From contig UQNF01000028.1 of NCBI GenBank assembly GCA_900542285.1, positions 1-22,787 of the forward strand: DNA of 22,787 nt. Direction: 5' to 3'. Source of the stretch: an uncultured Clostridium sp. Lineage in GTDB: Bacteria > Bacillota > Clostridia > Christensenellales > CAG-138. Under the pieces are notes generated by a model that saw only the letters and a list, made by a program, of their open reading frames with translations, had not been told where the DNA came from and did not search any database. The position numbers and the translations under genes are program-made. Positions 8,952 through 15,812 of this stretch are shown here, one piece after another (positions within the stretch are counted from its first letter, which is position 1; each line of letters begins with the position of its first letter).

Positions 8952-9789
8952 TCAGACGCTCACAAGCTTCCAGGGTATTCATTAGAAGTATTGTCCTTGT
9001 TACCGGGCCGACTCCACCAGGAACAGGTGAAATAAAACCTGCAACATCCTTGGCGGTTTCAAATTCAACGTCACCTACGGTCTTGCCGTCAACACGGTTA
9101 ATGCCTGCATCGATTACAATTGCCCCGGGCTTTATCATATCCCCGGTTATCAAATTAGGAACACCGACAGCGGCAACAAGTATATCGGCGTTAAGTGTAT
9201 GTTCCTTGAGATCAATAGTTCGTGAATGGCAAATCGTTACAGTAGCGCTCTCCTTGAGAAGAAGCATGGCAGCGGGTCTGCCCACAACATTGCTCCTGCC
9301 GACAACCACGGCGTTTTTTCCGGACATATCAATCCCGGTGCTTCTTATAAGCTGCATTATGCTGCTGGGAGTGCATGGTGCGAATGCGGGTTTTCCTGAT
9401 ACGAGGGCTCCAACATTCATTGGATGAAAACCATCTACATCCTTTTGCATTGATATGTGTGAGATCACTTCATCGGGGTTCATATGCTTAGGAAGAGGCA
9501 TTTGCAGCAGAATTCCGTGAACATTATCATCAGCATTAAGCGTTTCAATGAGGTCTATCAGTTCGGACTGCTTGGTATCTTCGCTAAGCGAATGGACGGT
9601 ACTTGCCAAACCAACTGCAGCACAATCCGCAGCGCGACTATTAACATATTGGTGAGAAGCAGGATCATTGCCAACAATAATAACATCAAGCTTTGGCCGG
9701 ATTCCGTCAGCGAGCAGTTTCTCACTTCTTGAGAGACAATCCTTGCGAAGCTGAGCAGCGATTAACTTTCCATCAATAATTCTTGCCAT
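8938..9789 (-). CDS. folD: FolD: methylenetetrahydrofolate dehydrogenase/cyclohydrolase
   Basis: This 283-residue bifunctional FolD interconverts 5,10-methylene-THF, 5,10-methenyl-THF and 10-formyl-THF using NADP. Visible motifs are IIDGK (4-8), GILLQMPLP (about 93-101), DVDGFHPMNVG, GRSNVVGRPAAMLLL (dinucleotide-binding loop) and the C-terminal PVPGGVGPVTR. The usual YxxxK catalytic motif reads Y48-V-N-S-R52, so the expected lysine (Lys54 in E. coli FolD by alignment from memory) is arginine, and the following KAC-type residues are also changed. All other family motifs are intact. The ATG is preceded by AAGGATG at 5 nt. It is the first gene of its transcription unit, with a strong sigma-A promoter about 55 nt upstream. 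Confidence 0.94.
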   Translation of the reverse strand: MARIIDGKLIAAQLRKDCLSRSEKLLADGIRPKLDVIIVGNDPASHQYVNSRAADCAAVGLASTVHSLSEDTKQSELIDLIETLNADDNVHGILLQMPLPKHMNPDEVISHISMQKDVDGFHPMNVGALVSGKPAFAPCTPSSIMQLIRSTGIDMSGKNAVVVGRSNVVGRPAAMLLLKESATVTICHSRTIDLKEHTLNADILVAAVGVPNLITGDMIKPGAIVIDAGINRVDGKTVGDVEFETAKDVAGFISPVPGGVGPVTRTILLMNTLEACERLNGRK

Positions 9790-9844
9790 GTAAACATCCT
9801 TTCAAATCGAGTAGTGCCATAAGATTGCATAATTCAATCGTCTT

Positions 9845-9873
9845 ATTATAACGCTTTATACTGAGAATATCAA
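9845..9873 (-). promoter_or_regulatory. Sigma-A promoter for the folD-to-spoIVB unit
   Basis: On the minus strand the -35 TTGATA (9868-9873) is followed by a 17-bp spacer and a perfect -10 TATAAT (9845-9850). Transcription would begin near 9838, giving a leader of about 50 nt before folD. It lies between the terminator of the upstream unit and folD, where a promoter is required. Confidence 0.85.
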
Positions 9874-9898
9874 GATTAATTAGCGATAATAATCGTGT

Positions 9899-9912
9899 CG
9901 GACGTTCGTTCG
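9899..9912 (-). promoter_or_regulatory. LexA-box-like sequence upstream of folD
   Basis: The minus strand reads CGAACGAACGTCCG. This matches 12 of 14 positions of the Firmicute SOS box CGAACRNRYGTTYC as I remember it. It sits 25 bp upstream of the -35, not over the promoter. The downstream unit contains xseA and recN, both repair genes. This is a motif match only. Confidence 0.3.
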
Positions 9913-9946
9913 AAACAGTTAGCAGCATGTCGGCCATTCACCCGAT

Positions 9947-9980
9947 AAAAAAGAAACAGCAGCCGATTGCAGGCCGCTGC
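9947..9980 (-). terminator. Rho-independent terminator after the M22 gene
   Basis: The minus-strand transcript forms a 9-bp stem (GCAGCGGCC against GGCTGCTGT with two G-U pairs) around the 7-nt loop TGCAATC, followed by TTCTTTTTT. It begins 8 nt after the M22 stop codon, so it ends the gls24-to-M22 unit. Confidence 0.88.
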
Positions 9981-9987
9981 ATATAAT

Positions 9988-10953
9988 CTAATTTTCAAAT
10001 AGGTCTCCGGTAAGCAGTGCTATTCCAACCGCATTATCGCTTGCAAGCTTTGGTTCGGCAAAGAACAGCCGTACACCGGAATTTCTTAACCGTTCGCGAA
10101 GCATTCTGTTGAGTATCAAGCTTGATGCAACTCCTCCTGCAAGCAGGAAACTGCTGATTTGGAAACATTCAAGCGAATTAATGATAAGCTTGGCGAGCGT
10201 TCTTGCTAAACAATCGTAAACGGACGCGGCAACCTGTTCGTAAGGTGCTCCTGCATCTATCATTGCGGCTGCCTTAGTTTCGATCCCTGAAAACGAACAC
10301 GAAAGCCCCTTAACGCTCGAAGGGAGCTTATACTTATTATCCTGAACAACACCGCTTGCTAGCTGCTCCAATTGTCTGCCTGCAGGAAACCTAAGGCCAA
10401 GCCGAACCCCGATGCGATCGACCAGCTGTCCGGCATTAATATCAGAAGAGCCTCCAACCTTTTCAATGCTGAAATCGGAACCAACTCGAAGAAGGTCACT
10501 TGTGCCGCCGCTCAGATGAAAAGCAATGAATTCATTTCCGATAAGCTGCTCGTTTCCATGGAGAGCCGCGCGAATATGCCCCTGTTGATGCGTCCAATAC
10601 CTAATCGGTACTCTAAGTGAAGCGGCAATTGCCTCGGCAACCGTTTTGCCTGAAAGAAAGACCGGCATATAGCTATTCGGCCTTCCGCTCGGGCATGAGC
10701 TTACTCCAACTGCCTTTATCATGCCGGGGTCGATCTCATCCAACGCGGACCTGACGATGTCCGATAGATTTCTGGTATGCTGAAACACGGCATCACTCTG
10801 CCTAAGTCCCCTTTCGCCGTCACCAACGGACAAAAGAATTCGCTTATCGCAGATGATGTCGTGTTGTTTCACGCATGCGATAGAACTTGTATAGCAGCTC
10901 GTGTCAATACCTAAGAAAAGATTACTTTCCATCCTCTTCTTTGCGCTTGTCAC
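9988..10953 (-). CDS. TsaD-like peptidase M22 family protein
   Basis: This 321-residue protein of the ASKHA/Kae1-TsaD superfamily is a divergent paralogue of TsaD, the catalytic subunit for tRNA t6A37 synthesis. Visible features are the N-terminal LGIDTSCYTSS (14-24), the metal-binding HxxxH in THQQGH (His122, His126), HLSGGTS (146-152), AGQLVDRIG (174-182), SFSGIETKA (220-228), LLAGGVASS (270-278) and SDNAVGIA with Asp306. The ATP and metal residues are therefore intact. A GTG start at 10953 with GGGAG 8 nt upstream is used; an ATG at 10932 is possible but its purine run directly abuts it. The gene overlaps nusB by 32 nt. Clostridia often carry this M22 gene beside nusB/xseA in addition to a separate tsaD. 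Its own reaction is not established. Confidence 0.82.
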   Translation of the reverse strand: MTSAKKRMESNLFLGIDTSCYTSSIACVKQHDIICDKRILLSVGDGERGLRQSDAVFQHTRNLSDIVRSALDEIDPGMIKAVGVSSCPSGRPNSYMPVFLSGKTVAEAIAASLRVPIRYWTHQQGHIRAALHGNEQLIGNEFIAFHLSGGTSDLLRVGSDFSIEKVGGSSDINAGQLVDRIGVRLGLRFPAGRQLEQLASGVVQDNKYKLPSSVKGLSCSFSGIETKAAAMIDAGAPYEQVAASVYDCLARTLAKLIINSLECFQISSFLLAGGVASSLILNRMLRERLRNSGVRLFFAEPKLASDNAVGIALLTGDLFEN

Positions 10954-11344
10954 GCGCTATGCTCCCAAGCACACCATTGATAAACCTGGGCGAGCGCTCA
11001 TCACTGTAAATTTTTGCGAGATTAACTGCTTCATTGATAGAAACCGCGTCATCCATGTGCTCATCAAACAAGATTTCATACACTGCATTACGCATGATTG
11101 ACAAATCAACCCTAGACATTCTATCGAGTGACCACCCCTTAGAATGTGCGGTGATCTGATCATTGATAATCTCAAGATTTGCATGTACGCCGTCAACAAT
11201 ACTTGCGGCATAGTCAATATCAGCCTCGGTAGGCTCCTCGGCTATTCCCGACTTTTCCAATACATCGACATATGTATCATCACAGCCGAAAATCTTTTCG
11301 TAGGTCTGCATCATTGCGACCTCACGCGCTGTTTTTCTACTCAT
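10922..11344 (-). CDS. nusB: Transcription antitermination factor NusB
   Basis: This 140-residue all-helical RNA-binding protein has the NusB family pattern: N-terminal SRKTAREVAMMQTYE, central DIDYAASIVDGV, then LSIMRNAVYEILF and the C-terminal SINEAVNLAKIYSDERSPRFINGVLG. NusB with NusE (S10) binds boxA RNA to support rRNA antitermination. GAGGG lies 3-4 nt before the ATG at 11344. It starts 16 nt after the DUF2273 gene and its end overlaps the M22 gene, so it belongs to the gls24-amaP-DUF2273-nusB-M22 unit. Confidence 0.95.
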   Translation of the reverse strand: MSRKTAREVAMMQTYEKIFGCDDTYVDVLEKSGIAEEPTEADIDYAASIVDGVHANLEIINDQITAHSKGWSLDRMSRVDLSIMRNAVYEILFDEHMDDAVSINEAVNLAKIYSDERSPRFINGVLGSIARDKRKEEDGK

Positions 11345-11360
11345 TTTCCCTCAAAAATAA

Positions 11361-11579
11361 CTATTTTCTACCGAACAATCTCTTTATTAATGTCCAAGTG
11401 CCTTTTGCTCCGACCTTATCAAGGAAATAACCCAATAATACTCCTAGTCCGGTAAGAACAATAAACAATAGCGTCCTGAAAAAGCCAATGGTTAGCATCA
11501 AAAGAGCTGACACGAAACCGATAAACCCATAAGCAATTGCATACTTATGTTTGATACAGAAGGCCCAAAACTTCATCAT
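11361..11579 (-). CDS. DUF2273 small membrane protein
   Basis: This 72-residue protein has two hydrophobic segments (about 13-30 and 34-50), a lysine-rich start and a basic C terminus (LIKRLFGRK). It fits DUF2273, a family that regularly lies between AmaP/Asp23 genes and nusB in Firmicutes. Its start overlaps the amaP stop by 4 nt (ATGA type), so the two membrane proteins are probably translated together. Its biochemical role is unknown; a place in the Asp23-AmaP envelope complex is inference from gene order. Confidence 0.85.
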   Translation of the reverse strand: MMKFWAFCIKHKYAIAYGFIGFVSALLMLTIGFFRTLLFIVLTGLGVLLGYFLDKVGAKGTWTLIKRLFGRK

Positions 11580-12160
11580 TTCACCCGACTTCCTCTCTTG
11601 GCGCCCGTGTCAGCAGCAGGAATGGTATTGACAATATTTATTATAACATCCTTGACATTGACTCCAACGGTTGCAGTTATGAGTTCTGAAATCGATTTTC
11701 TGATTTCAGAGCAAACCTCAACCATATTTGAGTTCTCGATAACAGATATCCTCAGTTTAAGGGTTATTCCGCTAATATCAGCATCGGATACAACGCAATC
11801 TGCGGTCCTGACGGCCTTGTTTATCTTTGCCATCCTTTCTGAAAGGCTTTCAATTACCGAGCAGCTGACAAATGCATTATCGGCACTATTGCCGATATTT
11901 AGCGGAATTGATTTCCCGGCATCATTATCGTTCCTGCCTGTGCGAACAAAAGACAATATTGGCAGAACCGCAACAGCAATTGCAATAACGCCGATCAGTA
12001 TCCGCAGAACAACAGAGCCATTGATTAGGAAATCGGCTATATCAAGCGAAGCATCCGGACTTATGATATGAAACACAGATGCGGCGAGAAACAGCATCGA
12101 GCACGATAGGATAAGCACAAAGATTAAAAGTAAAACGCTCTTCCTTGCATTGGTTCGCAT
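11576..12160 (-). CDS. amaP: Alkaline shock response membrane anchor protein AmaP
   Basis: This 194-residue protein has two N-terminal transmembrane segments (about 9-32 and 50-72) and a soluble Asp23-like C-terminal domain (about 90-180) with DISGITLKLRISVIENSNMVEVC and VGVNVKDVIINIVN. In Staphylococcus aureus AmaP anchors Asp23 to the membrane, and the Gls24/Asp23 gene here sits just upstream. The ATG at 12160 has GGAGG with a 6-nt spacer. A 148-nt gap containing a 32-nt dyad separates it from gls24. It overlaps the DUF2273 gene by 4 nt. Confidence 0.87.
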   Translation of the reverse strand: MRTNARKSVLLLIFVLILSCSMLFLAASVFHIISPDASLDIADFLINGSVVLRILIGVIAIAVAVLPILSFVRTGRNDNDAGKSIPLNIGNSADNAFVSCSVIESLSERMAKINKAVRTADCVVSDADISGITLKLRISVIENSNMVEVCSEIRKSISELITATVGVNVKDVIINIVNTIPAADTGAKRGSRVK

Positions 12161-12246
12161 AGTGACCCTCCGTTAATTCATAGCTTGTACCCGTCATTAG
12201 GCGCATATTGCTTTATTGCAGCAGCAGTACACAATACCATTTTTAC

Positions 12247-12278
12247 CTAAGCGTAGCATGAATTCATACCCCGCTTAG
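12247..12278. repeat. Nested dyad between gls24 and amaP
   Basis: Outer arms CTAAGCG (12247-12253) and CGCTTAG (12272-12278) flank an inner palindrome ATGAATTCAT (12258-12267). Both share the same centre, with 4-nt mismatched stretches between them. No T-run follows on either strand, so it is not a standard terminator. It may be an operator or an RNA processing/stability hairpin. Confidence 0.55.
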
Positions 12279-12308
12279 CAGAACAAACGAATCAATTAAA
12301 TACGAAGC

Positions 12309-12743
12309 TTATTTAACGCGAGATTCAGTTTCGTTCCTTCTGTCGCCCTTCTTTTTATCCGGCTTCCCTTCATCATCAAAAGTCACGCTTTGTACATATA
12401 CGTTAACTTCGACAACTCGAAGCCCTGTCATGGTTTCTATAGCCTTCTTGACCTCGGATTGGATGGAGCAGCATACTTCCTGTATTTTCTCACCGTACTT
12501 TATGCTGACGCAAATATCAACGGCCGCTTCCTCCTTTCCAACCTCAACGCGCACACCCTTGGTATAATTTTTCTTTCCAAGAATATCGCCAAGACTGTCC
12601 GCAAAGCCGCCGCCAAGCCCGGACACACCGGGAACTTCCGAGGCAGCGAGATTAGCGATCGTCGCAACGACATCGGGAGCAAATGATACTTTTCCGTTTT
12701 CATTAACACAAACATCGGTAGTTACGATAGTTTCACCGTCCAT
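12309..12743 (-). CDS. Asp23/Gls24 family envelope stress protein
   Basis: This 144-residue protein belongs to the Asp23/Gls24 family. It shows the conserved VSFAPDVVATIANLAASEVPGV (about 19-40), a glycine-rich GLGGGFADSLGDILG stretch, GVRVEVGKEEAAVDICVSIKYG and a C-terminal VVEVNVYVQSVTF. A charged lysine-rich tail ends the protein. The ATG at 12743 is chosen because GGAGG lies 8 nt upstream; an open frame continues to 12863 but crosses the promoter and terminator. It is the first gene of its unit, with its own TTTACA/TATAAT promoter. AmaP, encoded next, is the likely membrane anchor. Confidence 0.93.
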   Translation of the reverse strand: MDGETIVTTDVCVNENGKVSFAPDVVATIANLAASEVPGVSGLGGGFADSLGDILGKKNYTKGVRVEVGKEEAAVDICVSIKYGEKIQEVCCSIQSEVKKAIETMTGLRVVEVNVYVQSVTFDDEGKPDKKKGDRRNETESRVK

Positions 12744-12774
12744 AGAAAATACCTCCATGCATTTGATAATCATT

Positions 12775-12803
12775 ATTATACCAAAGTGGGCTCCGCTTGT
12801 AAA
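12775..12803 (-). promoter_or_regulatory. Sigma-A promoter for gls24-amaP-nusB unit
   Basis: The minus strand has TTTACA (12798-12803), a 17-bp spacer and a perfect TATAAT (12775-12780). Transcription would start near 12768, leaving a short leader with GGAGG before the ATG at 12743. It lies directly after the hairpin that closes the spoIIIA operon. Confidence 0.85.
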
Positions 12804-12828
12804 CATAATTTTCTTTTTTGCTATCGAA

Positions 12829-12858
12829 AATTGGGCAAACAGGATCATTTGCCCAATT
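12829..12858 (-). terminator. Hairpin terminator after spoIIIAH
   Basis: A perfect 11-bp inverted repeat (AATTGGGCAAA against TTTGCCCAATT) with an 8-nt loop lies 26 nt after the spoIIIAH stop. On the minus strand it is followed by only a short T-run (AATTTTCG), so termination may be partial. The location between spoIIIAH and the gls24 promoter supports the call. Confidence 0.7.
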
Positions 12859-12884
12859 AACACGCTATGCAGTTCGACAGCTCA

Positions 12885-13418
12885 CTAAGCGTTGTTCAGA
12901 GAGATCCTTATCTGCTCCGCCGCAATACCTGTTTCATTTTTAACTATGTCAAGGATCCTCGCAACGTCTTCATCTGTAAGCGAATCGCCATCTATGATTA
13001 CGCTGACCATACCGTTTTTAAGTAACACCGCGGCGTCAAGGAAGCCTCTGGCTTTAATTTTGTTTTCAATTGAGAATTCCTGCTCCATATTATTGACAAG
13101 CTCCAGCAATCTGTTCTGAGCATTATCAAGGGTCTCCTTGTCAGTTCCCTGCTGAGAGATAATGCTGCGAAGATAATCTATCTCCTGCGCGCGTATGTTA
13201 TTCCTTTCCGACCGGAAATTGATGAAATAATCGCTGTAAACCTTGGCGTCTACCGGCTCAAGCTTGCCGGTCTCATCTTCTTTTCCAAGAACATCCATCA
13301 CGCTTGTCTGATCGTTATTCAGCTTTATGTTCAGATATATAGCGCCTGCAAGCAATACGAGAAGCAACGCCAAAGCAATTATGCCCTTCTTTGTAAACCT
13401 GAAACCTATCTTTTTCAT
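12885..13418 (-). CDS. spoIIIAH: Stage III sporulation protein AH
   Basis: This 177-residue single-pass membrane protein has a transmembrane helix at about 13-31 after a basic start (MKKIGFRFTKKG). A helical extracytoplasmic region and a C-terminal YscJ/FliF-like ring-building domain (about 90-177, ending NETGIAAEQIRISLNNA) follow. In B. subtilis SpoIIIAH pairs with forespore SpoIIQ across the intermembrane space to form the feeding channel. SpoIIQ is not encoded in this window. GGAGG lies 7 nt before the ATG at 13418, and the gene starts 16 nt after spoIIIAG. Confidence 0.93.
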   Translation of the reverse strand: MKKIGFRFTKKGIIALALLLVLLAGAIYLNIKLNNDQTSVMDVLGKEDETGKLEPVDAKVYSDYFINFRSERNNIRAQEIDYLRSIISQQGTDKETLDNAQNRLLELVNNMEQEFSIENKIKARGFLDAAVLLKNGMVSVIIDGDSLTDEDVARILDIVKNETGIAAEQIRISLNNA

Positions 13419-13434
13419 ATTCTAACCTCCAAAT

Positions 13435-14001
13435 CTATTCCGTTTGATATTTTGTATTCATTTCAAAAACCTGCACCTTACCCTGTTTTATTCCAAGTAC
13501 GGTGCTCACAGCAGAGATAATATCGAGTTGAACCGCCACATCTCCTGCTCCCTCTGCAACTACAATGACTCCGCAAACCGTTGGCATCAATTCAGTCAGA
13601 ATGATCGGTTCTTCACCGCTTGATGATGATACCGTCGACGGTTTTATAGACTTTGTTATGCCGCTGTCGGTTTTGCTGCTCTGTTCCTCCGATGCGATCA
13701 CCGTTTCGGCCCTGCTGTCAAGGACCAACATCACCTGTACTCTGCCAACGCCGCGCATCCCGGACAGAATCTTTTCAAGCCTTGATTCAAGCTGGTACGC
13801 ATAGCTGTCAACGCCGGCAGAACTATTCAGTACCTGGTCCGTCGTTGTCGATATATTGTCCGCGTTTTCCTTTTTGGAACCCAGGCTTGAAAGAAATATT
13901 ACCAGCGCAGTCAGCATCAGCGCACCATACACCATCCATTTGAGCTTCTTATTTGTCTCAAGCTTTTCGGTCAGTCCTGAAAAAACAGATTTTCCTTTCA
14001 T
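13435..14001 (-). CDS. spoIIIAG: Stage III sporulation protein AG
   Basis: This 188-residue protein has one transmembrane helix (about 20-40, ending near SSLGSKK). A serine-rich spacer is followed by the ring-building domain with the characteristic YAYQLESRLEKILSGMRGVG and VQVMLVLDSRAETVIA, and a C-terminal VCGVIVVAEGAGD and AVSTVLGI. SpoIIIAG forms a large oligomeric ring in the mother-cell membrane around the engulfed forespore. Its ribosome site is unusually strong (see the separate entry). It sits 16 nt after a shortened spoIIIAF and 16 nt before spoIIIAH. Confidence 0.93.
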   Translation of the reverse strand: MKGKSVFSGLTEKLETNKKLKWMVYGALMLTALVIFLSSLGSKKENADNISTTTDQVLNSSAGVDSYAYQLESRLEKILSGMRGVGRVQVMLVLDSRAETVIASEEQSSKTDSGITKSIKPSTVSSSSGEEPIILTELMPTVCGVIVVAEGAGDVAVQLDIISAVSTVLGIKQGKVQVFEMNTKYQTE

Positions 14002-14004
14002 ATC

Positions 14005-14014
14005 ATCACCTCCT
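14005..14014 (-). promoter_or_regulatory. Extended Shine-Dalgarno of spoIIIAG
   Basis: AGGAGGTGAT on the minus strand is a 10-nt match to the 16S anti-Shine-Dalgarno and lies 3 nt before the ATG (GGAGG itself is about 8 nt away). It is the strongest ribosome site seen in the spoIIIA operon, while the preceding spoIIIAF has a poor one. This suggests higher synthesis of the ring protein. Confidence 0.65.
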
Positions 14015-14017
14015 CCT

Positions 14018-14203
14018 TCAGCCGCTTTTCAGAAAATTGAAAAGCGGGATAATGATCAGTTCCAGTATTGCCGAAGCGGCTGCAAGAGAAATGAGTTTCT
14101 CTGCACTCTGTTTCATGCTGCCGCTTGGCAGCATAGCCTCCATCAGCACAGCCGCTACAGCTGCAGTTATCAGCTGTGTCAAAACCTTCGCCATCATTTC
14201 CAT
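14018..14203 (-). CDS. spoIIIAF: Minimal SpoIIIAF (membrane domain only)
   Basis: This small protein (about 61 residues) lies exactly where spoIIIAF belongs, between spoIIIAE and spoIIIAG. It matches only the N-terminal part of the family: a first hydrophobic helix (5-24), the conserved LPSGSMK turn (25-31) and a second helix (34-56) ending PLFNFLKSG. Typical SpoIIIAF proteins continue with a soluble domain and reach roughly 160-200 residues; here only about 208 nt separate the neighbouring genes, so there is no room for it. I saw no continuation in the other minus-strand frames. The start is uncertain: an ATG at 14203 is used, while TTG at 14212 would overlap the spoIIIAE stop. Neither has a good ribosome site, so translational coupling to spoIIIAE is likely. 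Confidence 0.75.
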   Translation of the reverse strand: MEMMAKVLTQLITAAVAAVLMEAMLPSGSMKQSAEKLISLAAASAILELIIIPLFNFLKSG

Positions 14204-14208
14204 CGCTA

Positions 14209-15396
14209 TCAACCCACAAGTGTATTTCCAAGGCTCATTATCACCATTATGTTCACGATAAACATGCTGGCAGCTGCACTCACTGCTGCAAATAAATACG
14301 AGATCGTATCAGCAGTGCCGTCCAAGATGCCCGGTATCCCTGGTTCTGCAAACGGTTCGATTATCGCAGATGATATTCTTAGCGCAAGCATTCCTGCAAT
14401 AAGCATCATGATGGGCCTTATAACGATAGCCGCAATTATCAGAATTGCTGCAAGTCCGACCGCATTCTTGAGTATCACAGCTCCTCCGATCACGGCATCC
14501 ACTGCGCCGCTTACCATACCTCCAACCGCCGGTATCAGCTTATCTATGGCATATCGGGTGGTTCTTAGCGTTATCCTGTCAGCGGTCCCGGCGGTTAAAC
14601 CCTCTATCGTATTTACCGCAATATACACGGTTGTCATAAGGCCAAGCACCCATTTAACCGTACTGTTAATGAACTTAATGGATCTTGACAGCTTCATTTT
14701 GTCCGTCAGTCCGTTTATTATGCTTAGGATCCCTCCGGCAAGCAGTAACGGAATAATGATATTCCCAATCACTGACAGTATAATATTGGACAATACTATC
14801 ATCGTTGGACTTAATAGTCTCGCACTTCCTGCGCAGCCAAGCGAAGTGAGCAGTCCCAGCATTACCGGTGCGGCGACAGAGCAAAAGCTTGATACTTTTT
14901 CAACGCACTTTTTAGCCTCGCCGGCCAATAGAGCAAAATAGCCCGTAAGCAGCAGTATTGCCGTTCCGGTAATGATCAGCAGCAATACCTGTTTTGTTCC
15001 CCTATCCTCTCCGAGCGACATTGCACATATGCCGCTCAGCACTCCAAGCGCAACCATACCGATCATCCTTGTCAGCGCATCCTTGAGACCCGGTAGGAAG
15101 AGCTCTTTCAAAAGCTGACCTATATCGCTAAAACCAATGTCGCTGCTTCCTGATGCCAGCCCTACAACCAAATCCATTATTCCATCATATTCGCCCAGCG
15201 CACTGTAAGATTCATGCAGTTCGTCATAATACTTCTGCCACTCGGCTAAATCAAGCTCATTCGACAGTCTTTCCAATTCTTCTTGAAGCTCAGGCGATAT
15301 CTTATCTGATTCGTCCTCCGCAAAAACTTCGTATTGGATAAAAAAGGCAGTCAGCATAAGTATAAATACAATCAACACATATCTTCGCTTTTGCAT
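14209..15396 (-). CDS. spoIIIAE: Stage III sporulation protein AE
   Basis: This 395-residue polytopic membrane protein is the largest of the SpoIIIA complex. An N-terminal signal peptide (residues 1 to about 26, ending YEVFA) is followed by an extracytoplasmic region, then several hydrophobic helices including GMVALGVLSGICAMSL, ILLLTGYFALLAGE, SVAAPVMLGLLTSLG and repeated glycine/alanine-rich segments to the C terminus. The family pattern VGGMVSGAVDAVIGGAVILKNAVG is present. It probably forms part of the export apparatus beneath the SpoIIIAG/AH rings. AGGAGA lies 4 nt before the ATG at 15396, and the gene starts 17 nt after spoIIIAD. Confidence 0.95.
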   Translation of the reverse strand: MQKRRYVLIVFILMLTAFFIQYEVFAEDESDKISPELQEELERLSNELDLAEWQKYYDELHESYSALGEYDGIMDLVVGLASGSSDIGFSDIGQLLKELFLPGLKDALTRMIGMVALGVLSGICAMSLGEDRGTKQVLLLIITGTAILLLTGYFALLAGEAKKCVEKVSSFCSVAAPVMLGLLTSLGCAGSARLLSPTMIVLSNIILSVIGNIIIPLLLAGGILSIINGLTDKMKLSRSIKFINSTVKWVLGLMTTVYIAVNTIEGLTAGTADRITLRTTRYAIDKLIPAVGGMVSGAVDAVIGGAVILKNAVGLAAILIIAAIVIRPIMMLIAGMLALRISSAIIEPFAEPGIPGILDGTADTISYLFAAVSAAASMFIVNIMVIMSLGNTLVG

Positions 15397-15413
15397 AATT
15401 TCTCCTGAAGCTC

Positions 15414-15812
15414 TCAGCTCAGAACCAATTCTATCAGGTCTACCAATTCACCCATTATCCTAACGATGAGCGGCAACGCTATCGTCAGCAGCATTATCCT
15501 CCCTGCAATCTCTGCTTTTACAGCCAGGGAGTTTTCTCCCATATCTCTGCAAAGCTCCGCAGCGGTCTGTGCGAGATAAGCTATCCCAACTGCCTTCATC
15601 ATTATCAAAACGATGCCCGAATCAATGCCTGCACTATCCGTAAGGCGCTGCATCTCCGAGAATATTCCGCTTATCTGAGCAACCAGCGACAGCATTACAA
15701 CTGCGCCTCCTGCCATTGAAAGCTGTATTGCGGCGTTTCTGTTGATATCCTTTATTGTGAACGCCGCAATCCCGGTCGCTATTACGAATCCGAGGAGTGA
15801 ATACAGGTCCAT
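15414..15812 (-). CDS. spoIIIAD: Stage III sporulation protein AD
   Basis: This 132-residue protein has three to four hydrophobic helices, including an N-terminal segment (about 4-20), AIQLSMAGGAVVMLSLVAQI (28-47), VLIMMKAVGIAYLAQTAAELC (68-88) and the C-terminal GRIMLLTIALPLIVRIMGEL. Together with SpoIIIAC it resembles small membrane subunits of secretion systems. Its ATG shares an A with the spoIIIAC stop (TGATG), so it is translationally coupled. SpoIIIAE begins 17 nt after it ends. Confidence 0.94.
   Translation of the reverse strand: MDLYSLLGFVIATGIAAFTIKDINRNAAIQLSMAGGAVVMLSLVAQISGIFSEMQRLTDSAGIDSGIVLIMMKAVGIAYLAQTAAELCRDMGENSLAVKAEIAGRIMLLTIALPLIVRIMGELVDLIELVLS

Noticed and set aside
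12744..12863. Upstream in-frame extension of the Gls24 protein
   Set aside because: The extension crosses the spoIIIA terminator hairpin and the -35/-10 boxes; the ATG at 12743 has a good GGAGG and the family N terminus.
13998..14231. Alternative frame that might restore the missing SpoIIIAF domain
   Set aside because: The other minus frame gives a cysteine/aspartate-rich peptide with no resemblance to SpoIIIAF; the domain is absent.
13856..14941. Long plus-strand open frame (361 codons) opposite spoIIIAE/AG
   Set aside because: It is antisense to well-recognised spoIIIA genes, has low-complexity serine/isoleucine-rich translation and no ribosome site; it is a shadow of minus-strand codon use.
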